Origin: Qipengyuania sp. JC766
GTDB lineage: Bacteria; Pseudomonadota; Alphaproteobacteria; Sphingomonadales; Sphingomonadaceae
Direction of reading: 5' to 3'
DNA length: 64,000 bases
Assembly: GCF_040717445.1 (NCBI RefSeq)
Contig: NZ_JBFEFL010000001.1
Span: forward strand, 1,994,001-2,058,000
The first letter of the stretch is position 1; each line of letters opens with the position of its first letter. A program made the position numbers and the translations under genes. Shown here piece by piece: positions 56,091-62,724 of this stretch. Below the pieces are notes generated by a model. It ran no database searches. It saw only the letters and a list, made by a program, of their open reading frames with translations, and was not told the DNA's origin.

Positions 56091-56549
56091 TTAGCCGGTC
56101 GCGGCACCGCCCGTTCGCGCCCTGTCGCACTGGCCCAGATGCTGGAGCAGGGCGTTATCGTCCTGTTTTCGCTGGATTTTGACCAGCCGCCCGCGCTCCA
56201 TCACCACCTTCAGCAAGCCATGCGCGAAGCGATAGGAGGCGGGCAGCCCCGTGGCCTTTGCGGAAGTCAGGTCCACACCCGCATGTGACTTTCCCAGCGC
56301 CGCGTCCCACGCCGCCGCGAACCCGGCCGCGCCCGGCCTCCGCCTGAGGCGATAGGCGCTTTCCCGCCCCATGCAGACCAGCCGCGCCGCCGTGGCCACG
56401 CAGCCCGTCTGCGCCAGGTAACCGATGAAGGCCGCCTGCCGCTGGTGCGTCCAGCCATCGGCGCGCGCCTTTACCGGCACGGGATGGAAACAGGGCAGCC
56501 GGCGCATCGCGCGCCGACCGCCGGGCGATGGAGGGTAATAGAGCTTCAT
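56091..56549 (-). CDS. Helix-turn-helix-like protein of unknown function
   Basis: 152 residues, very arginine-rich. The middle (WTHQRQAAFIGYLAQTGCVATAARLVCMGRESAYRLRRR, in parts QRQAAFIGYLAQTGCV and ATAARLVCMGRESAYRL) has the shape of a homeodomain-like HTH of terminase-small-subunit type. I recall similar proteins in sphingomonads without a known role. Start ATG at 56549 (MKLYYPP) is preferred; the frame is open to 56624. Confidence 0.6.
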   Translation of the reverse strand: MKLYYPPSPGGRRAMRRLPCFHPVPVKARADGWTHQRQAAFIGYLAQTGCVATAARLVCMGRESAYRLRRRPGAAGFAAAWDAALGKSHAGVDLTSAKATGLPASYRFAHGLLKVVMERGRLVKIQRKQDDNALLQHLGQCDRARTGGAATG

Positions 56550-56701
56550 CGCACAGGATGGAGCAGAAAAATCCCGTGTAGGAAAACCTATTTTTTTGCG
56601 GCTGTTCTTCCGCTCCCGTTTCATTTACTTTTCCTACCTGAATAATCCCTATGACGTGCGGGAGCGGGGATCGGAAGTTACTGGATCGGGGGAGATTTCG
56701 A

Positions 56702-56857
56702 ATGGCGTCGGAAAACGAAATGCCGGGCGGTGACCCCGGAGAAATGCGGGATGCGGAAGATCGCCGGGGGGAAGACCGGCGCAAGGACACCAAGCCCTAT
56801 ACCGGCCCGGAACGCCGCAAGCACGAACGCCGCAGCGTGGAAGACCCCGACGACTGA
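56702..56857 (+). CDS. Small highly charged protein
   Basis: 51 residues, almost entirely charged (DAEDRRGEDRRKD) with a YTGPERRKHERR motif of the sort found at the start of PilZ-type and other small regulators. Probably disordered. A usable ribosome binding site (GGGGGAGA) lies ten bases upstream. Coding status is plausible, not certain. Confidence 0.5.
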   Translation: MASENEMPGGDPGEMRDAEDRRGEDRRKDTKPYTGPERRKHERRSVEDPDD

Positions 56858-56903
56858 TCGATTCCCGTAATCGCCGCGGGACACGGGCGCCACCGCCGCG
56901 CCC

Positions 56904-57191
56904 TCACGGCGCGAGGAACACCAGCAATCCGGCCGCCGCGGCGACCTGTAGGATGGCGATGGTGTGGAGCCTGCCCGAAAAGGGCTGCTTGCGCGTCTTG
57001 TGGCGGAACAGGGCGCGTCCGGCATAGGCACCCGCCGTGCCGCCGAGCGCGGCCACCGACAGCAGTTCTACCTCCGGCGTGCGCGAGGCACCGGCGACGG
57101 CGCGCATCTTGTCGAACCCGAACATCGAGAAGGCGATGAGGTTGATGACCGCCAGGTAGAGCGCGAGCATCGCCAGCGCGAATTCGAGCAT
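56904..57191 (-). CDS. DUF1294 family membrane protein
   Basis: 95 residues with two or three membrane segments. The DUF1294 block is clear: NLIAFSMFGFDKMRA, then RTPEVELLSVAALGGTAGAY, and LFRHKTRKQPF. Members are often fused to cold-shock domains; this one stands alone. The start at 57191 follows the upstream lipoprotein stop by 17 bases. Confidence 0.85.
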   Translation of the reverse strand: MLEFALAMLALYLAVINLIAFSMFGFDKMRAVAGASRTPEVELLSVAALGGTAGAYAGRALFRHKTRKQPFSGRLHTIAILQVAAAAGLLVFLAP

Positions 57192-57208
57192 GAAGCGGGT
57201 CCGATCGC

Positions 57209-57913
57209 CTAGCTGCCAGCGCCCCAACCGCCATCGGCGTCGGGGTCCGAAGCGGCGGGATCGTCCGCCCAGCCCGATCCATCGGACATTTCGCTGCTGA
57301 CTTCGCGGAATTCACCGCCGGTACCGGGCGCCATATCGGGGTTGCAGCCCGCGGCCATCAGGTCCTTGTGCAGCTTGTTCACGGCGACGATCGCGCCCGG
57401 TCCGACATTGGTCGCCGCCATCTCGTCGCCCGGTTCGCCGTACAGGAGGCGGTCGCGCAAATCTTCGCATTCCGGGCCCCAGCCGCCGGCGATCATCTCG
57501 TCGAGTTCCCTTTGCAGCGCCATCTGGAACAGCCCCATGGTCACTCCGCTATCGGTAAAGGCCGGAGACACCTGGCTATCGGGAGCCGGGCCGCGTTCGA
57601 TGTACGGCGTGATGCGCGTGCGTTTACCGCCGTCGACCGGTTCGAACATCGCGGTCATGGTCATGGCGACCTGCGAATTGCTGGTCACGATCCATTCGAT
57701 CCGGTCCGCGCCGCGCTTCGTGCGGAATACGGGCATCACCCCGCCCGCCGCGTCCGCCGTGCTGCCCGGTTCTCCCGGCAATTCGCGAATATCGAGATCC
57801 GCTAGCTCGTCCATCAGGCGCGCGGGCGACCCGTCGACCACCTTGGGGAACTGGTCCGAACAACCGGCAAGCGCCACACAGGCGACGAGTGCGACAATGA
57901 CGAGACTTCTCAT
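57209..57913 (-). CDS. Hypothetical lipoprotein
   Basis: 234 residues with lipobox VALAGC at residue 18. The body has DGSPARLMDELADLDI, a strand TKRGADRIEWIVTSNSQVAMTM and MGLFQMALQRELDEMIAGG. The tail is Asp/Gly-rich (about 210-234). No family was recognised. Probably in one operon with the excalibur and DUF1294 genes. Confidence 0.68.
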   Translation of the reverse strand: MRSLVIVALVACVALAGCSDQFPKVVDGSPARLMDELADLDIRELPGEPGSTADAAGGVMPVFRTKRGADRIEWIVTSNSQVAMTMTAMFEPVDGGKRTRITPYIERGPAPDSQVSPAFTDSGVTMGLFQMALQRELDEMIAGGWGPECEDLRDRLLYGEPGDEMAATNVGPGAIVAVNKLHKDLMAAGCNPDMAPGTGGEFREVSSEMSDGSGWADDPAASDPDADGGWGAGS

Positions 57914-57937
57914 GCGATGGCTCCGTTGGAGTTATGC

Positions 57938-58384
57938 TTATCGCCGCCGGGGTTCGCAGGCGATGCCGTCGCCGTCGCCATCCATTTCGGGACGGTAGCC
58001 GGGCTGGTGGCTGTAGAGCGGCGCGCGGCCGGCGGCGCGCACGGCCTTGCAACCGGAATAGTAGACGTTGCTCGCTGCCGCCGCCCTGCCCGGACGGGGT
58101 GCGGGGCGGGCATTGCTGACGGGCACGTCGCGCGGCATGGTCGTGTCGATCGGTCCGGCCTGGTGCGCGGCATCGCTTCCGGCGCCGGGCCGCGCCTCCG
58201 CATCGCGCTGCGCCTCTTCCGGATCGAAGTCCTTCACCCAGCTATTGCCGCCGGCAGGCGCGCTATCGCCCCCGGCCAACGGATCGCCGCCATCGGCCAG
58301 TGATTGCGAGGCCGCATCGCATCCCGCGAGGGACAGCGCGGCCAGGAAAGTGAGCGGCTTGGCCGGTCGAAGACGGAACTGCAT
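57938..58384 (-). CDS. Excalibur calcium-binding domain lipoprotein
   Basis: 148 residues. Lipobox ALSLAGC near residue 22. A low-complexity linker leads to the C-terminal excalibur domain: VYYSGCKAVRAAGRAPLY, then MDGDGDGIACEP, the D-x-D-x-D-G calcium loop with two conserved cysteines. It probably sits at the cell surface. Start ATG at 58384 chosen for the signal peptide. Confidence 0.82.
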   Translation of the reverse strand: MQFRLRPAKPLTFLAALSLAGCDAASQSLADGGDPLAGGDSAPAGGNSWVKDFDPEEAQRDAEARPGAGSDAAHQAGPIDTTMPRDVPVSNARPAPRPGRAAAASNVYYSGCKAVRAAGRAPLYSHQPGYRPEMDGDGDGIACEPRRR

Positions 58385-58616
58385 CGCCACCGTGTAGCGC
58401 AACAGGGTTTCCAACCGGTTTCCGGGCGCCTCCCCATTACGGCCTCTCCCCGCCGCGACGGGCGATTGATCGCCCGCGCGATCGGTCCTAATCCGGCAGG
58501 GCAGTGCGCGCGACACGGTGAATCTCCCTGCCGTAGCCTTGGCCTGGCCCCGGTCCGGTCATGAGCGCCATGTGAGGGACTGCGGGAGTCCTCACCGCGC
58601 ACTGCACCTATCTGTT

Positions 58617-58652
58617 CTCCCCTCCCGCTTGCGGGAGGGGTTGGGGGTGGGC
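58617..58652 (+). repeat. Palindromic repeat, copy 1 (upstream of DUF559 gene)
   Basis: CTCCCCTCCCGCTTGCGGGA followed by GGGGTTGGGGGTGGGC. The core CCTCCCGCTTGCGGGAGG folds into a hairpin. It ends 11 bases before the DUF559 start and may also reach into its leader. Copy 2 lies inverted at the other end of the gene. Confidence 0.85.
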
Positions 58653-58663
58653 AAGACCAGCGT

Positions 58664-59023
58664 ATGCCCGCATGGAAACCACGCGACACAACCCGTGCCC
58701 GTGCACTGCGAAACGCCGCCACCCCGGCGGAACGGCTGCTGTGGCAACACCTCGCCCGTGGCCAGACCGGCGCGAAGTTCAGCCGCCAGATGCCCGTCGG
58801 CCCGTATCATGCCGATTTCCTGTGCCGGTCGCTCCGGCTGGTGGTGGAATGCGACGGCATCAGCCATGACCGCGAACCGGACCGGGACGCGCGCCGCGAC
58901 GGATGGATGCGCGCGGAAGGTTACGCTGTGCTGCGCTTTACCAATGCCCAGGTGCTGGGGAACGTGGAGGGCGTGGTCATGGCGATCCGGGCGGAGGTTG
59001 CCCGCCTGCAATCTGTAGACTGA
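58664..59023 (+). CDS. DUF559 (Vsr-like endonuclease fold) protein
   Basis: 119 residues, the whole DUF559 domain: ALRNAATPAERLLWQHLA, FSRQMPVGPYHADFLC, LRLVVECDGISHD and FTNAQVLGNVEGV. The Asp of ADF and the Glu of VVECDG match the PD-(D/E)XK nuclease core. Biological role unknown. The stop codon touches the inverted repeat copy at 59023, and a further copy follows at 59122, so gene plus repeats look like one unit. Confidence 0.87.
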   Translation: MPAWKPRDTTRARALRNAATPAERLLWQHLARGQTGAKFSRQMPVGPYHADFLCRSLRLVVECDGISHDREPDRDARRDGWMRAEGYAVLRFTNAQVLGNVEGVVMAIRAEVARLQSVD

Positions 59024-59060
59024 CCCACCCCCGGCCCCTCCCGCAAGCGGGAGGGGAGAA
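59023..59060 (-). repeat. Palindromic repeat, copy 2 (inverted)
   Basis: Read on the minus strand it is TTCTCCCCTCCCGCTTGCGG, then GAGGGGCCGGGGGTGGG, matching copy 1 at about 35 of 37 positions. It begins at the last base of the DUF559 stop codon, so the gene is bracketed by inverted repeats. Confidence 0.85.
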
Positions 59061-59121
59061 GAAAGGGCTTTACGAATCCCCCACTAACAAGCGGGAGCTG
59101 AGTGGAAGAAGCGCAATGAGT

Positions 59122-59156
59122 CCCCCTCCCGCCTGCGGGAGGGGTTAGGGGTGGGC
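59122..59156 (+). repeat. Palindromic repeat, copy 3
   Basis: CCCCCTCCCGCCTGCGGGAG followed by GGGTTAGGGGTGGGC, same orientation as copy 1, with a C/T change in the loop region. It lies 61 bases past copy 2 and 81 bases before the thermonuclease-like gene. Confidence 0.8.
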
Positions 59157-59237
59157 TCGCAACGCCTGATGAAAAACACCCCACTTCTCAATCCCCGATT
59201 AGCGAAAAATTGACCGGGCCGGGTGCATCGGGCGGGG

Positions 59238-59795
59238 ATGGCGAAGCTGCGTCAGATCTGGCCTGTCAGGCCCCCGCCGCGGCGGTCGGGCTGGTTTCCG
59301 TTCGCGCTGGTGGCGGCGCCGCTGGCGGTGTTCTTCGCGATCCTGCTGGCGCCGACGATCGGCGGCGGCATTCCGCAATCGCAGGCGGGATCGGGCCAGA
59401 GAGCCGGCGCATCCGCCGCGGGCGCGGCCTCGCGCGATGCGGAGCAGGCGCTGTTCGGCATCTGCACCGGCGGGGCGCGGGTGACCTGCGTGGTTGACGG
59501 CGACACCATCTGGTATCGCGGTACCAAGATCCGCATCGCCGATATCGACACGCCGGAAGTCTCCCGCCCCGGTTGCCCGCACGAGGCGATGATGGGCGAC
59601 CTGGCGACGCGGCGCCTGGTGGACCTCCTCAACGAAGGCCCCTTCACGCTCGAACCCAACCCGGACGGCAGCGCAACCGACCGCTACGGCCGCGACTTGC
59701 GCGTGGTCACACGCGACGGGCGCAGCCTGGGCGATACGCTGGTGGCCGAGGGGTTGGCAGGACAATGGGGTGCGGGGGAGGTGGCGTGGTGTTGA
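59238..59795 (+). CDS. Thermonuclease (SNase-like) family protein, membrane-anchored
   Basis: 185 residues. A membrane anchor (about 21-43, FPFALVAAPLAVFFAILLAP) is followed by an SNase domain: VTCVVDGDTIWYRG, IADIDTPE, and DRYGRDLRVV, which supply the Asp, Arg and Glu-type positions of staphylococcal nuclease. Probably a periplasmic nuclease. GGGCGGGG lies immediately before the ATG. Confidence 0.85.
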   Translation: MAKLRQIWPVRPPPRRSGWFPFALVAAPLAVFFAILLAPTIGGGIPQSQAGSGQRAGASAAGAASRDAEQALFGICTGGARVTCVVDGDTIWYRGTKIRIADIDTPEVSRPGCPHEAMMGDLATRRLVDLLNEGPFTLEPNPDGSATDRYGRDLRVVTRDGRSLGDTLVAEGLAGQWGAGEVAWC

Positions 59796-59865
59796 GGCTC
59801 GCTGGGCCTTGCCCGAACCCGGAGCGATCTCTATCGGCGCGTTTCCACAACCGCAGGAGGCGACC

Positions 59866-60119
59866 ATGACCCAGTATCACGATCACGACGCGCTCCCGTC
59901 CTTTCGAGCGGACCTCGAAGCGGCGTAAGGGCTTCCCGAGCGAAACGCGCGTTAAGCGCGGTCGCCGGACCATCAAGGGCGGACAGATCGAACTGCTCGA
60001 GAAACTCGGGCGCGAAGATCCGTGCCCGTGCGGTTCGGGGAAGAGATTTCAAGCGATGCTGCATGAAATCGGGCCGGTTTCGACGGCGCCGAGCGGCGGG
60101 ACTATTGGCGGTGAGAGAT
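59866..60119 (+). pseudogene. SEC-C motif small protein gene, two +1 frameshifts
   Basis: AGGAGG stands six bases before an ATG at 59866, but the frame closes after 20 codons. Dropping one C at 59872 gives [20 protein letters not shown], and the frame runs on through ETRVKRG and [18 protein letters not shown]. Dropping a second C at 60050 restores FKRCC, the closing cysteine pair of the SEC-C zinc motif ([13 protein letters not shown]). Both corrections bring back family sequence, so this is a real gene broken twice, or two base-calling errors. The 3' end after FKRCC is uncertain. Confidence 0.75.
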
Positions 60120-60139
60120 AGCGTCGCGCTATCTCTCAC
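60111..60139. terminator. Strong hairpin between converging SEC-C gene and nrdB
   Basis: GTGAGAGATAGCG, loop TCG, CGCTATCTCTCAC: a 13-base perfect stem 12 bases past the nrdB stop. No T-run follows on either strand, so it may be an RNA-stabilising 3' hairpin rather than a full terminator. Confidence 0.55.
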
Positions 60140-60151
60140 GCGTTCAGACTC

Positions 60152-61219
60152 TCACTCCGCCGCGACGCTCTCCGATGCGGCGTCGCCGAACAGGCCCGGG
60201 CCGTCGTCCTGGGCGCCGTCTTCCTCGTTGGCGGCCTGGCCTGCGCCCTTGCGCTTGTCGAAGGTGCTCCAGACGTCCTGCCAGTTGCCGCGCGTCGCGC
60301 CCTTGGAATATTCGGTGGCGCGGGTTTCGAAGAAGTTGGCGTGTTCCACCCCGTTCAGCAGCGGGGCGAGCCAGGGCAGCGGGTGATCGTCGATCATGTA
60401 GATCGCCGGCAGGCCCAGCTGCTGCAGGCGCCAGTCCGCGATGTAGCGGATATACTTCTTGATTTCCTTCGCCGTCATGCCGGGGACCGGGCCGTCCTCG
60501 AAAGCGAGGTCGATGAAGGCATCTTCGAGCCGCACCGTCTTCTGGCACATGTCGAGGATGTCTTCCTTGACCGCCTTGGTCAGGCAATCGCGTTCCTTGG
60601 TGAAGGCGTGGAACAGGCGGATGATGCCTTCGCAATGCAGCGATTCGTCGCGCACCGACCAGCTGACGATCTGGCCCATGCCCTTCATCTTGTTGAAGCG
60701 CGGGAAGTTCATCAGCATGGCGAAGCTGGCGAACAGCTGCAGCCCTTCGGTGAAGCCGCCGAACATGGCCAGCGTGCGGGCGATGTCCTCGTCATTGTCG
60801 ACGCCGAATTCCTGAAGGTAGTCGTGCTTGTCCTTCATCTCCTCGTATTCGAGGAACATGCCGTATTCGCTTTCCGGCATGCCGATCGTGTCGAGCAGGT
60901 GCGAATAGGCCGCGATGTGGACCGTTTCCATGTTGGAGAAGGCGGCCAGCATCATCTTGATCTCGGTCGGCTTGAACACCCGGCCGTATTTCTCGTGATA
61001 GCAGTCCTGCACTTCCACGTCGGCCTGCGTGAAGAAGCGGAATATCTGCGTCAGCAGGTTGCGCTCGTGATCGGTGAGGTTCTGCGCCCAGTCGCGGCAA
61101 TCCTCGCCCAGCGGCACTTCCTCGGGCATCCAGTGGATCTGCTGCTGGCGTTTCCAGAAGTCGTAGGCCCACGGATATTCGAAGGGCTTGTAGGTCTTGC
61201 GGGCTTCGAGAAGGGGCAT
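60152..61219 (-). CDS. nrdB: Ribonucleotide reductase beta subunit (class Ia)
   Basis: 355 residues. It carries the di-iron centre and tyrosyl radical that drive reduction of ribonucleotides by NrdA. Metal ligands include Asp67 (QADVE), Glu98 and His101 (METVHIAAY), and the DESLHCEG block further on; Tyr105 matches the radical tyrosine position of E. coli (His-x3-Tyr). EYEEMKDKHDY and the C-terminal tail are typical of alphaproteobacterial NrdB. The ATG at 61219 has GGAG nine bases upstream. It is on the same strand as nrdA but separated from it by about 1.5 kb. Confidence 0.95.
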   Translation of the reverse strand: MPLLEARKTYKPFEYPWAYDFWKRQQQIHWMPEEVPLGEDCRDWAQNLTDHERNLLTQIFRFFTQADVEVQDCYHEKYGRVFKPTEIKMMLAAFSNMETVHIAAYSHLLDTIGMPESEYGMFLEYEEMKDKHDYLQEFGVDNDEDIARTLAMFGGFTEGLQLFASFAMLMNFPRFNKMKGMGQIVSWSVRDESLHCEGIIRLFHAFTKERDCLTKAVKEDILDMCQKTVRLEDAFIDLAFEDGPVPGMTAKEIKKYIRYIADWRLQQLGLPAIYMIDDHPLPWLAPLLNGVEHANFFETRATEYSKGATRGNWQDVWSTFDKRKGAGQAANEEDGAQDDGPGLFGDAASESVAAE

Positions 61220-61297
61220 CGTGTACGACTCCGGCTGGCATGTCTGGCGTGACGGCCTTTTGCAAGACCTAGTGGTTCCGGGCACCGGGGACCATCG

Positions 61298-61343
61298 ACA
61301 TCTGGTATGGCGAGCCCCCCGGCGCGAACATCCCATATAGTGA
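61298..61343 (-). promoter_or_regulatory. Paired NrdR-like boxes upstream of nrdB
   Basis: On the minus strand TCACTATATGGGATGT (61343-61328) matches the NrdR box pattern as I recall it (ACACWATATSTNGTGT) at 13 of 16 positions. A weaker copy, TCGCCATACCAGATGT (61313-61298), lies 30 bases away, close to the three-turn spacing of known NrdR pairs. They end about 80 bases before nrdB. Inference. Confidence 0.45.
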
Positions 61344-61487
61344 ATCACGCTGCCAATTCGAAGGCAAGCACAATCGATTCGGCGGGGATAAGCGGTGGAC
61401 CGTTTCCTGTACGGGCGGGACGAATGGCGGGAACAGGGCGCGCGCCGCCGCCGTTCCTTTTCCGACACGCGAAAAAGGAGAGCCCCC

Positions 61488-61790
61488 ATGGGTGAGTACG
61501 AACCGAACGACAGCCGCAACGTGACCCAGAGCGACACGAGCGCCCCGGGCGAGCCCGAGCGTACCGGCCCTCGCGAAGGCGAAACGCGCGAGCGCAGCCA
61601 GGAACGGCAGGAAGAGGAACGCCGCCGCACCGCGGGCGTGGACGGCGAGCGCACGCCCGGACCCGCCGGCGAGGCGCCGGGCGAGCAGGCCGGCTATGGC
61701 AGCGGAGAAACTGCGGACGGCGCGCGCGAGGACGACATGGCCCGGCGAACCAGCGGCGGCTCCCAAAGCCAAGGCCAGTCGCAGGGCTGA
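61488..61790 (+). CDS. Hydrophilic, probably disordered protein
   Basis: 100 residues, nearly all charged or small (GEPERTGPREGETRERSQER, EEERRRTAGVDGERTPGP). No hydrophobic core, so it should be disordered, as stress or desiccation-type proteins are. AAAAAGGAGAGCCCCC precedes the ATG at 61488; an in-frame GTG at 61395 would add 31 residues. It is followed by a DUF2171 gene, a family often grouped with stress genes. Confidence 0.55.
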   Translation: MGEYEPNDSRNVTQSDTSAPGEPERTGPREGETRERSQERQEEERRRTAGVDGERTPGPAGEAPGEQAGYGSGETADGAREDDMARRTSGGSQSQGQSQG

Positions 61791-61913
61791 CGGGCCGGTG
61801 GTCCGATCCGTGGCTGGCGAGCGCCGAGCCGTGGAACGGGCCGCCCCGCTCGGCCGTTGGAAAGACATAACCAATCAGGAAAACGCCCGGCCTTCCGGGC
61901 AGAAAGACAGACT

Positions 61914-62153
61914 ATGTTCGAGAAGATCCGCATCAAGGAACACATGGAAATCGCCGATGCCAGCGGCCAGCATGTCGGGACCGTCGACGAGGTCGATGGC
62001 GACAACATCAAGCTGACGAAGTCGGACAGCATGGACGATATGCACCACTTCATCGCCATGAGCGATGTCGAGAAGATCGACGAAAACCGCGTCGTCCTCA
62101 AGCAGGGCGCGCGCATCCCGGAAGGGCTCGGCAACAAGGCCAGCGCTTCGTAA
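61914..62153 (+). CDS. DUF2171 family protein
   Basis: 79 residues: EHMEIADASGQHVGTVDEVDGDNIKLTK, in parts HMEIADASGQHVGTVDEV and DNIKLTKSD, is the PRC-barrel-like DUF2171 core, ending with VLKQGARIPEGLG. Role unknown; often found among general-stress genes. A small hairpin (GCCCGG-CCTT-CCGGGC) lies in its leader at about 61888-61903. Confidence 0.88.
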   Translation: MFEKIRIKEHMEIADASGQHVGTVDEVDGDNIKLTKSDSMDDMHHFIAMSDVEKIDENRVVLKQGARIPEGLGNKASAS

Positions 62154-62193
62154 GGCGACACACGAAATTCGCTCCGGTCCATGGACGGGAGCA

Positions 62194-62236
62194 AAGAGGA
62201 ACCCGGCACTGCCACATGGCGCTGCCGGGTTCTCTT
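62194..62236. terminator. Long terminator hairpin after DUF2171 gene
   Basis: AAGAGGAACCCGGCA (62194-62208) pairs with TGCCGGGTTCTCTT (62223-62236) around a 14-base loop. It stands between the DUF2171 gene and the converging orphan gene and can serve both. Confidence 0.7.
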
Positions 62237-62274
62237 GTGTGAAATCCTAAATTTCTGGAGAGGATCGTCCTAGC

Positions 62275-62712
62275 TTAGAAAATTCCTCCAAAGATCTGAA
62301 TTGCTAGAGACGCGACGGAGGATGATGATCCTGCGAGATTTATAAGGTCCACGTAAGCGGACCTATTTTTTGTTTTTGAGCCGCCCTGAGAGATCGCCTC
62401 AATCATCTTGAGGCAGGCGTTTTTATCGGACACGGAAAGGTTCGAGGCGTTGAGAGCAGTCTCAAACTCCTCTCGAATACGACTTCGAGCTTCCGGATTC
62501 ACCGAATAGTGATCATTATTATCTACAACAGCATCTGAGAGAAACAATTTCGAATTAGATGCTTTAACACCAAAATCTTCATTATCTTTGATCGTGGCGC
62601 GATTGAAAGAGGCAAATGAATTCTTGAGGATGACACCACCACCCCGATTGCCCGTGATTTTCGCACCATCAGCGATCACATAGCAACCATCTTCGATGAT
62701 CATACCAACCAT
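62275..62712 (-). CDS. Low-GC orphan protein with beta-helix-like N-terminus, downstream of nrdA
   Basis: 145 residues. Residues 1-65 read like rungs of a right-handed beta-helix (ITGNRGGGVILKNS, ATIKDNEDFGVKASNSKLFLSDAVVDNN). The rest is helical (RSRIREEFETALNASNL) and ends in a hydrophobic glycine-containing segment (VASLAIQIFGGIF). No signal peptide. GC is around 43%, far below the surroundings. GAGGAAATAAAG before the ATG is a good ribosome binding site. It starts 12 bases after nrdA ends, so it probably uses the nrdA transcript. Function unknown. Confidence 0.7.
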   Translation of the reverse strand: MVGMIIEDGCYVIADGAKITGNRGGGVILKNSFASFNRATIKDNEDFGVKASNSKLFLSDAVVDNNDHYSVNPEARSRIREEFETALNASNLSVSDKNACLKMIEAISQGGSKTKNRSAYVDLINLAGSSSSVASLAIQIFGGIF

Positions 62713-62724
62713 TCTTTATTTCCT

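Noticed and set aside
58617..59156. Repeats near the DUF559 gene considered as a CRISPR array
   Set aside because: Only three copies, one inverted, with unequal spacing (one gap holds a gene) and no cas genes.
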